From Spodoptera frugiperda (taxonomy: Eukaryota; Arthropoda; Insecta; Lepidoptera; Noctuidae), in assembly GCF_023101765.2 (NCBI RefSeq), contig NC_064229.1, positions 3,228,001-3,292,000 of the forward strand: a stretch of 64,000 bases of DNA, read 5' to 3'. The notes beneath the pieces are model-generated. The model did not search any database. It saw nothing but the letters and a program-made list of their open reading frames with translations, and was not told the origin of the DNA. The position numbers were made by a program, and so were the translations under genes. This document shows positions 55,831-64,000 of this stretch, in pieces. Position 1 is the first letter of the stretch; every line of letters begins with the position of its first letter.

Positions 55831-56085
55831 ATCGTCACGCCTTATATCCCCAAAGGGGTAGGCAGAGGTGCACATTTCGGCATGTAATGCCTCTGTACAA
55901 AGTACACCCAATTTTCACAATTTGTGTTATAAGTCCCATATGATGGTGAGCAATTCTAGACTCCGTAGCACTACTGAGAAATTTTCAAAAAACCGAAAAA
56001 GCCTTGCAATACTATGCCCGACACGGTAATCGAATCCGAGACCCCTTTAGCCGGGAGTCGCACTTGCAACCACTCGACCAACGAG
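55831..56085 (-). mobile_element. SINE D, nearly complete, minus strand
   Basis: Runs from CGTCACGCCTTATATCCCC to CACTCGACCAACGAGACAC. Box B is mutated by one base (GGATTCGATTA in minus sense). Confidence 0.87.
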
Positions 56086-57251
56086 ACACTCAGAATAAAA
56101 GATAAGATACTTATTCGTTCTAAATAATCCCATTGAAGTTGAAGAAACGATATTCCTGTTTCTTTCCTAAATCTTCAAAGATATTCTTTGTTTAATGGTT
56201 GAAATTACCTCCAGTTCTTTTTTACTCCTAGAATACATACATGGCAGTGATTGGAAATACAGTGTTAAAATACACGGTTTCCAAAATTATCTGAATCTAC
56301 ACACTTACTCCTATCTTCAATCTTAAGTTTAATACATTCACACAGTGTAAGTATTTTACAAAGGATATTCATAAATTGGTATTCAAGGCCATAATTTATA
56401 CTTAAGTTTTCCATAAGCGTAAAATATCTATCTAGTTGAAGTAAATTTAAGATTTTCTCCGAAATTAACGGTCTTATGCTTAATTTAATCATAAAATCCT
56501 TAATTGAAATAAATATTTACTCCAAATGATGTTTTAATTCGAAATTAATTAGTTTTAAAAAGGATCGTTTGAAGCGGAAAAACGACATGAAATAAGTTAA
56601 TTTTACAACTCAAATTGAATCAATTACTCTTGAAGCTTAAACATGTAATTGCTTTACGCAGCTCCATTTTTCTTTCATTGAACCACATAATTTATTAATA
56701 ACTGAAAATACAGACGTCCAAAGCAAAACTTTTGCTTCGATGAATTTGAAGCAATTTCTTCTCAAGACCTTCTTTCAAGGACCACGAAAAGAAAATGTTG
56801 GTCCCTTCAAAGAAATTCAACAATTCCTTTGGGATTTTCAACAATGTACACCGAATTTCGGATAAAATCCTTGAATTTCTGATGTATGAACCTATAATTA
56901 TTGCCGAAAAAATATTGTAGAAGATATCCCTTAGCTGGTAAAGGAATCTAAAGTGGTTCATTAGGATTCTTTAGATTGCATTCAAATTGAAGAGTGGTCA
57001 AAAACGTTAGAGGCAATATTTCTCGTGGAATATGGGTGCTTAAAATGAGGTCAGAATTTTGATCACTATAAAAGTAATGAAATATTATGGAATATATAAA
57101 TACGTTATAGCTTTGGCTGTCGTATCGCAACCAGATTAATAAATACGAGACATTACAAGTGAGATGAATCCCTGTCATCACCACCAGGTGTGATAAAGCC
57201 ATGTGCTTTAAACTATGATCTTTAACTCGTTTGTTAATTATGAAGATTTTG
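56086..57251. other. No gene seen
   Basis: AT-rich, about 1.2 kb. Minus frames at 56265-57316 are AT-driven and show no known domain. Confidence 0.45.
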
Positions 57252-57305
57252 GTAAACCCTCTACCTCTGTGAAGGGGAGACGCATATTTCAGCAGTGAAC
57301 TATCA
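57252..57305 (+). repeat. RTE-like LINE tail fragment (F)
   Basis: GTAAACCCTCTACCTCTGTG, AAGGGGAGACGCATATTTCA and GCAGTGAACTATCACAGC resemble the CCTGTGCTCAGCAGTGGGAC end of lepidopteran RTE-like elements. Strongly decayed. Confidence 0.45.
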
Positions 57306-57867
57306 CAGCTTTGCAAAAATGATGAAATTTACACACATTACAGGCTACATTTTAATTTTCATTTATTACAAACAATATGTGACATATTTTACACACAGTT
57401 TCATTAACGAAATTAAAACACAACTCACACTGAAATTAGCCCAATTACATTTAACTCAACATAGCCTATATACTTACGTAACACTATAACCAAGTAGAGA
57501 AATGGCTGCCATTCCAGACTGTAGGCTAGGAGCTTCTTAAAAACTTATATCATTAATATTCTGCGACCGCACCTCTCTCTTTGCGCCGTCACCAATTCAC
57601 GAAATTGGATTGTGACACACATAATTCTGTCTTTTATTTTATATGACATTTTTATAAGTTTTTTTTATGTTGGATAAAATAAAGAGCGTGGAGAGTAATG
57701 TGAAAAAGTGTTTTAAATTTTGAAGGCACTGTATGCAAACAACGCACGTTTTGGTCGTTGGAAAGTCTATAAGCCCTTTGTTAAACCTCAGACACAATAA
57801 CTGAGTTTGTACTTCTGTGTTTACCTTCCTGAAACTATGATTCGTAACTTTTAGACCTATAACACTT
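57306..57867. other. No gene seen
   Basis: AT-rich, no recognised element. Confidence 0.4.
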
Positions 57868-58085
57868 CTTTTTTATGGTATAAGGTGGTACACGAGCAGA
57901 TGGATCACCTGATGGTAAGCAATCGCCGCCGCCTATGGACACCCGAAACACTAGAGGCGTTAGAAGTGCGTTGCCCGTCTTCTGGGGGTTAGGAATATTA
58001 GGGTTGTTGGGGAATCGGAGATTAAGAAGATTGGAAACGGAAAATTGGTTCTTTGGTAACCTCACACAACGAACCACAACGCAAC
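57868..58085 (-). mobile_element. Repeat B, 5'-truncated, minus strand
   Basis: TTTTTTATGGTATAAGGTGG to AACCTCACACAACGAACCAC and AACGCAAC. The end with GTGTGGGAGAGCC is absent. Confidence 0.87.
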
Positions 58086-58710
58086 TTTTTCATAAAATAA
58101 TTCAAAATTATTACTTTTAGCGCAGTATTCTTACTTACTACAACTATCTGGTTTCTGAAGACAGACTATGTCATACAAGCGTATGATATTTTAAAACGAG
58201 CCATGACAAATTGTCGTTTTAGTCTGATACTCTCATTTCACTGGGATCACCAGACCGTTCTTGGTAGCAAAATGTGGTCGTTCAAGACTCTCAGCATAAT
58301 AAATGAGAGAGAAAGATGATTTTTCGTATAAAATTTATAATGAAGGACATTGAAGTGGGTGAAAGGATAAGAAACGGGGTGTGTACGGGTCATCTGTTTT
58401 TATATTTAGGTCAAGTACCTAGATACTTTTTTCTGGCCTAACAAATATTTGGGTTTTTTGAGACCATAAATAATCCTAGACAGTCTCAAGGGTAGAACAG
58501 GTTCTAAAATTAGATTTATGTGGACATTTTGGTCCATAATTATAATTGAAAGAAGAAATCCTTGAGACAGATTTCATTAAATGAATAGACGTGAACGCTT
58601 TTCTAAAGTGAAATAACATAAATAGACGTAAACACCTTTTTTAGTGAAATATCGGATATAGATATATAAATATAGATTTAGGATTTTAAACAAGACATAA
58701 TTTTAAATTT
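58086..58710. other. No gene seen
   Basis: AT-rich. Two diverged ATAGACGTGAACGCTTTTCT / ATAGACGTAAACACCTTTTT stretches (58585 and 58622) form a small tandem duplication. Confidence 0.45.
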
Positions 58711-58890
58711 GACAGCACGGTTGGCGCGGTGACTATACTGTGTAGCGGGTTCGGTTTCCGCACGGAGCAACTCTTTGTATGATCCACAAATTGTTGTTTC
58801 GTGTCTGGGTGTGATGTGGATCAACTTATATGTTTGTAACCGCACTTATGTCGTAGGAGAAAATCCTAGTCTGGGACAATGGTATAAAAA
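58711..58890 (+). mobile_element. SINE A copy with head deletion
   Basis: GACAGCACGGTTGGCGCGGT keeps box A, but about 20 bases before the box B region are lost (GACTATACTGTGTAGCGGG). Box B is GGTTCGGTTTC. The tail is GGTATAAAAAC. Confidence 0.86.
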
Positions 58891-59426
58891 CACAAGAGGG
58901 TAGTTGTACCCTCTAAACTAAACATCCATAAAATGTATTTATTGTTCCCTCTGCACATTTCATTTCCTACTAAATAATAACAGTGTGTAAAAGCAACACT
59001 TTAACATACAAATTACACTTAAGAGTCATTTCAAAATCACAATTACCTTTGTCAGAAAACCTCATTAAAATTGTTCCCGGCTTCCACACTAGCATCTAGA
59101 CACAAAGAAACGCTACAATAGTGTCATGCATTGTCTGAGCCCTAGTTTTCACCACGATACCTTTCATACTGAGCCTGAACACACTTGTATCAGCATTCAT
59201 TGAAATTGTCAGTTCTGCTGCGTTTGAAAAGAAAAATGCCATGGATTTGTTAGGAGAATCGATTTGCTTGGAATGATTATTCTTTTTATAAAACTTCAAG
59301 TTCTAAGCTCAAGGTTTTATCTATTACTATGTGGAGGCTTCTGGTTTGTATTTGGTGTGACAAGAGTCTGGACTGTATGTAATTCAAACGAGATTACTAT
59401 TATAATTACCAGTACTGCTCCTATGG
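58891..59426. other. No gene seen
   Basis: No recognised element. Confidence 0.4.
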
Positions 59427-59620
59427 AGTGTGGAATAGCCATGCTTCGGCACGAATGGGCCGGCTCAACCGGGGTGATACCTCGGCCTTACAGAAAACCG
59501 GCGCGAAACAACGCTTGTGTTGTGTTTCGGCAAGCCGAAACTCCGGCAATGCACTTGCGGTGGTGATTGCTGACCATCAGGTGATCCGCCTGCTCGTCTA
59601 CCGGATCATACCATAAAAAA
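59427..59620 (+). mobile_element. Repeat B with internal deletion
   Basis: Both ends present (GTGTGGAATAGCCATGC and ATCATACCATAAAAAATG). The central 110 bp or so is missing: GTTGTGTTTCGG jumps to CTCCGGCAATGCACTTG. Confidence 0.88.
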
Positions 59621-60057
59621 TGGGTAGCAGTATCATGTTTTTTAATTTAGTAAGTGTGTAATTAGCGCAATTTTGTCTCAAATTGTTGTAATATTTAGTT
59701 TAAATTAAGAGGTCTCTAGCACTTTGTCTTGTCTACTAATCGTTGTAAGATCTATTTCTACGATATCGATTAGTAGATTTCTGTCTACCTCATTGGGGAT
59801 TAACGCGCTTGGTAGTTTAATCTGCGAGAGATATTCACCTATATAGCCATATCCACTAAGATTAACATATTCAGATGCAGATAATTAATTCATCATGTCG
59901 TGATGGCCCCAAAGGAAAACAGCGACTCTAGTCTGAGTGAGATTGATATTTACTGCCAACTACAGAACATAGTAACTGTTAACTACTATATGTTTTGTAT
60001 TAGGCCTCATGTACTGCTACTATCGCGCGGTTTCACCCGTTAAGATAAAGCCAGGAG
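59621..60057. other. No gene seen
   Basis: AT-rich. CTAATCGTTG and CGATATCGATTAG near 59738-59773 can pair weakly. Confidence 0.4.
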
Positions 60058-60362
60058 TTTTTTTTTAAAGAACACGCCGGTAAACGAGTAGACTTATCAC
60101 CTGATGGTAAGCAATCGTCGCCGCCCATGGACACTTGAAACATCAGGGGCGTTACAAGTGCGTTGCCTGCCTTTTTGGGGTTAGGAATTTAAGGGTTGTT
60201 GGGGAATCGGGGATCGGGAAGATTGGAAAGAGGGGAATTGGGCCTCCGATAACACACAACGAAACACAACGCAAGTTGTTTCACGTCGGTTTTCTGTGAG
60301 GCCGTGGCATCACTCCGGTCCAGTCGGCCCATTCGTGCCAAGCATGGCTCTCCCACACTTAC
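60058..60362 (-). mobile_element. Repeat B, full length, minus strand
   Basis: Both ends present: T-run with AAGAACACGCCGGTAAACG and AGCATGGCTCTCCCACACTT. It shares the AACACGCCGG tail variant with 33945, suggesting a subfamily. Confidence 0.9.
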
Positions 60363-61380
60363 AATAGTAAACAAAATGTTGCTGTAGTCATCTTTTTATC
60401 ATTCACAGCAAACAAAACATGACTCTTTTGTCATTATTAACATCTGGCTGGAACTTAATCTCATTGTCGATGTCGTTTCAAAATATTTTAATGGAGACAA
60501 AAACAAAAGTTCCGAAACAGCTTCGTTCCATCACCGGATCAATTTATTTATGGAAATGAAAACTCAATTAATAATCTCTTAATCCCAATTACTACTTTCA
60601 ACATTGCTGTTGATTGAAAATTTAAATGTGTTCCGAGTTTTTGTTTACTTTGAATACAAATAAAGTAAGAATGTGAATTAATACTGCATTAATTTTAATA
60701 CGAAATTCGTGAGACGAACGATTGAACTTCATTGTGATTTCGAAATTTTTATTTGCCTGTGAAATTGGGTAGGTTAACCATGTGTAACCTGTTTTAAATT
60801 TGGAATGTGATGAAAATCTTTGCACAATTACATTATTAAAGGATATCGATGGTCTTCAAGGTTGATTTGAATCATTTAGTAGCTTACTGCATCCGAAAGG
60901 ATAAGTTTGTCATTTAAATCCCATTTTACTAGATATAGGATTGATTACAAGAAAAATCTTTGTGGTCCTAATAAAAATACAAATACATTAATATTTCTAT
61001 GATTCCGTCTCTAAACATCATTTGCATTCGTTTTCACGGCTGTTCCTTCAAGTAGAGACCCAAAATAACCAAACATATTTGAGCACTTATCCTTTAGCGT
61101 TCAATGTTCTCAAACTCACATTACGCTTTACAAAGTTAGACCAACATATGAGGTTAACGCAGACATAGATTTGTCTAGACTAGTATGTGAAATAACTATG
61201 AATTGCTTAAAATTACTGTTCTTAACTAACGAGTTAGACCCAATGTCGTGAAAAGCTTTTCATGTTAAGTTTGTAGTGTAATGAAAATGGTAGCCGCAAT
61301 GACATCATATCCACAGATATAGACAGAGGCAAATGTGAAATATACACGTGCCAATAAAAGGCAAACCAATCATTGGTCGT
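60363..61380. other. No gene seen
   Basis: About 1 kb, AT-rich, no recognised element. Confidence 0.4.
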
Positions 61381-61574
61381 TTTTTTTTATAAACTAGTCT
61401 AGGTTTATCTCATGTGTCGTGGGGGCGTTTAAAACATACAAATTCACATATACATATCACCCAGACCCGAAACAACAATTTGTGAATCACACAAAGAATT
61501 GCTCCGTGCGGAAAATGAACCCGCTATATTTTACGCAACAGCCAGTTGGCCAGGCACCACGCCAACCGTGCAGT
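61381..61574 (-). mobile_element. SINE A copy, minus strand
   Basis: T-run and ATAAACTAGTCTAGG at the left; in minus sense GACTGCACGGTTGGCGTGGT head. Box B is degraded (GGTTCATTTTC). Confidence 0.86.
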
Positions 61575-62407
61575 CAAGTTACAATTCGTGCTGTCAAGTT
61601 ATGAGTTACAATTCCAGTCTTTTCTAGCTAATAGAGGAGAATATCGAAGAGTAATATGGTTTGATAGTTATAGAAGGGCGGTGTGGCACATGAACACTTA
61701 CTTTTCAGAAGAGGCGCTACAAGATCTTCTGAACTTAACGTGTATTAAGAAATGAAATTATACTTTGTCCAACCAAGAAAAAGAAAGTTAAACCTCTTCG
61801 AGTCCCAATTTCAGTCACTCGACTAACACACCCCAATTCTGGCAGTGTAATATAAAATAAACGAGTAAAAGAAATTAAGAACATACCTACTTAACCTACT
61901 TTTAGTGTGCCTAAAGTGTACAGTTTTCTGGCCTGCGTTTTATAACTTGTACCGTAATAATAGCAGCTGCTTGTGTGTTTACTCCAAACCTTCAAAATGA
62001 ACTCTTGACATCAAGTTAGGAAAGTTGGGTCAAGTACCTCTATTTCTCAAAATAACATCGGCTTAAATAAGACTGTGTACGAACCGCTTAGTCTAACGTC
62101 TTACAAACGACCTTTTTGTTTAGTGGTAATTATTATAACAGTGCCAGAAAAAAAATAAAGATGCCTCATTCTGTTTATGCCTGAAACTATACCTAATATC
62201 ATACCATTATACTCGTCTGCATAGTTACGATTTCCAATATACAGAATGTTACTAATAAATAAGTCACTATTGAAATTTTCATAAACACCATTTAACCATT
62301 TACCGATCGAAGCTCTAAATTAATATTATGAAATAATTCTACTTCATCCTCTGTCGCTCTCTCTTTCTCTAATGATATTAAGTTATGTAGCTTAAGTATG
62401 TATGTAT
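61575..62407. other. No confirmed gene
   Basis: A frame at about 61600-61755 ending in a stop reads protein-like near its end (YRRAVWHMNTYFSEEALQDL) and follows a TTACAATTCCAG acceptor-like site, but it is short and unrecognised. The rest is AT-rich. Confidence 0.35.
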
Positions 62408-62530
62408 CGATAATAAGAAACATAGCTTAGCTGACTCCGTTTCCACCAATGCTAAGCTATGTGTACCAATGAAAATGATTGGCAGAAGCTAAACGCATCC
62501 ATAGTAACGTAGCATAAGCACACCTCTGGT
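62408..62530 (-). repeat. Repeat O, minus strand
   Basis: AACATAGCTTAGCTGACTCC, GTTTCCACCAATGCTAAGCT, ATGTGTACCAATGAAAATGA and TTGGCAGAAGCTAAACGC; the reverse of 48006-48130. Confidence 0.65.
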
Positions 62531-62780
62531 GGAATCGCCCTAATGAATGTTTCTGAAATTGGTTTAGGCAAAGCTCTCGAGGGTTTGACAAAAAGGGTAA
62601 GTATCTAATATTAACTGAAGGCTGTATTTCATTCCCGGAAGTGACCGTAATAGAATTGTTTATTTGTCGCAACAATGTTTATACTCTAATTTTATATTGT
62701 GGGAATGTTATTTTTTGCGAATAAAGGCTTTGTTTACTAAGTAAACCTAAACTAACACAAAAACTGTTACCACAAAAATT

Positions 62781-62812
62781 ATCCCTTTTTGGGATAAAAG
62801 GCGTAATGATAT
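62781..62812 (+). repeat. SINE D tail fragment
   Basis: ATCCCTTTTTGGGATAAAAG then GCGTAATGATAT: only the 3' terminus of D. Confidence 0.65.
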
Positions 62813-62813
62813 A

Positions 62814-62816
<3 letters not shown>

Positions 62817-62870
<54 letters not shown>
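62817..62870. repeat. (TA)n microsatellite
   Basis: About 27 uninterrupted TA units directly after the SINE D tail (GATATAAAAA). Confidence 0.95.
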
Positions 62871-62873
<3 letters not shown>

Positions 62874-63560
62874 GTAAAAAGATACACCATGATAGTATGA
62901 GACACAGAACTAATAAGTGTCGTTCCATGATATAAACCATAAACAGATATTTACTATATTAGACAAAATTGTGCACAACAGATCGCCGCTACGCAGAAAG
63001 AGAGAGAAAAAAAACAAAGAAAAGATATTATACACATGAACATCGCTAAGGTGTTGAAAATTACGTGACTCTCTGTTGGTCTTTGTCAAATAAAAATATT
63101 TATCGTAACAAAAAATACATGACTTTGTTACCACCACGGAAATATAAGATTGCTCACTTTTTACAAAACATTTTATATGAGTCCAATTTTGAACGTAGTA
63201 GTTCTTTTAGATTTTATTTTACAACTTACTTACCATTGTCCAATACGTGCTCTGAACGACAGACGTTGCCTATTTGTCCCTAAAACAAACAATAATCATA
63301 GACCTAATGTCAATTCTAAGCTGAGTTCATAAGGGCGGTAAGGACATTCTATTGAAACACACTCAAGCCGAGAGATAAAGCTATGTTTAGGGCAGTTACT
63401 CATGCCCTGTCAGTCGGACCATTACCTAAACCATTCGTATGTAAGGTCGAGTGCACATAGTCGGATAAGATATATTATGGTATCATACTCAGGGACAAAG
63501 GGGTAAGGTTAATTGTGTGGTTATGGGGGTTACTATATCTATAATTATATATTATGTAAC
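62871..63560. other. No gene seen
   Basis: AT-rich, no recognised element; small frames are unsupported. Confidence 0.4.
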
Positions 63561-63592
63561 ATTATGATATAATATTATGATATAATATTATG
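63561..63592. repeat. 13-bp tandem repeat
   Basis: ATTATGATATAAT occurs twice in tandem with a partial third unit. Confidence 0.8.
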
Positions 63593-63648
63593 TATTTGTA
63601 TATGCAGGGCAAAAATTCAGATTTCATTTGATGCCTATGTTATGTGAA

Positions 63649-63951
63649 TTTTTTTTATGGTATAAACCGATAAATGAGCGGACGAATCACCTAATGGTAA
63701 GCAATCGCCGCCTCCCATGGATACCCAAAACACCAGAGGCGTTGCAAGTGCGTTGCCGGCCTTTTTTGGATTAGGAATTTAAGTATTTTTGGGAAATTTG
63801 GAATTACTAAGATTGGTAACTGGACCTCCAGTAATCTCACTAACACAACGAAACACAACGCAAGCGTTGTTTTACTTTGGTTTTCTGCGAGACCGTATAA
63901 CTCCGGTCAAGCCGGACCATTCGTGCCAAAGCATGGCTCTCCCACACTGAC
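63649..63951 (-). mobile_element. Repeat B, full length, minus strand
   Basis: TTTTTTTATGGTATAAACCG to AGCATGGCTCTCCCACACTG, about 303 bp, moderately diverged (TTTTACTTTGGTTTTCTGCG in place of TTTCACGTCGG). Confidence 0.9.
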
Positions 63952-64000
63952 ACTATTGTAACAATATTATTGATTTGTATTTTTAAAGTAGTTTGTTTTT

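Noticed and set aside
56695..57316. Two minus-strand frames of 88 and 122 codons
   Set aside because: AT-driven composition, no domain, and no conserved pattern; overlapping ends suggest chance.
1..64000. CRISPR arrays, operons, bacterial genes, LTR retrotransposon or viral genes
   Set aside because: No regularly spaced repeats, no long gene arrays, no LTR pairs, integrase or gag-like frames were seen; all interspersed repeats are eukaryotic retroposons or MITE-like.

Overview
The window looks like nuclear DNA of a moth or butterfly (Lepidoptera, plausibly a noctuid). It is AT-rich, has no operon structure and no recognisable host gene, and is filled with interspersed repeats of types common in moth genomes: tRNA-derived SINEs, R1-clade and RTE-like LINE fragments, Helitron-like and MITE-like elements, and the CCGGCCAAGTGCGAGTCGG repeat. 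No rRNA, functional tRNA, CRISPR array or complete host CDS was found. The window is best read as intergenic or long-intron sequence. Species and family names are inference; the repeat structure is read directly from the sequence.

Repeat labels (mine, defined by internal comparison). A: tRNA-derived SINE of about 190 bp, GACTGCACGGTTGG head and box B GGTTCGATTCC. B: about 310-bp A-tailed repeat from GTGTGGGAGAGCC to TACCATAAAAAA. C: 3' tail of an R1-clade LINE. D: tRNA-derived SINE of about 260 bp with TCGAGTGG head and GGGATAAAAGGCGTGACG tail. F: RTE-like LINE 3' ends. G: tRNA-headed SINE with an RTE-like tail. H: about 640-bp repeat. I: Helitron-like repeat ending in CTAGT. J, K, N, O: unclassified repeats.

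Layout. 1-20 kb: scattered A, B, C, G and J copies, two TIR elements (2606-2831 and 7143-7923, the second containing an R1 remnant) and one coding-like remnant (5528-5833). 20-32 kb: SINE A inserted in B (21567-22038), a D-C chimera (23617-23968), and two H copies in head-to-head inversion (29131-30826). 32-44 kb: many nests, including C inside D inside I (38373-39032) and C inside K (34925-35165). 45-47 kb: a GC-rich, 5'-truncated R1-clade LINE inserted in a B copy with a 14-bp target duplication. 47-55 kb: an RTE-like LINE end, a second R1-clade LINE (50654-53571, minus strand, 10-bp target duplication) split by a TTAA-type MITE (52298-53349), and a MITE with 37-bp identical TIRs (54042-54800). 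55-64 kb: more A, B and D copies, a (TA)n tract next to a D tail, and a final full-length B.

The only recognisable proteins are the LINE reverse-transcriptase fragments. They probably supplied the machinery for the many C-tailed copies, and RTE-like LINEs perhaps did so for G. I found no convincing undescribed functional system. The most informative structures are the ordered nested insertions, the TIR elements with repeated subterminal motifs, and the large H inverted repeat.
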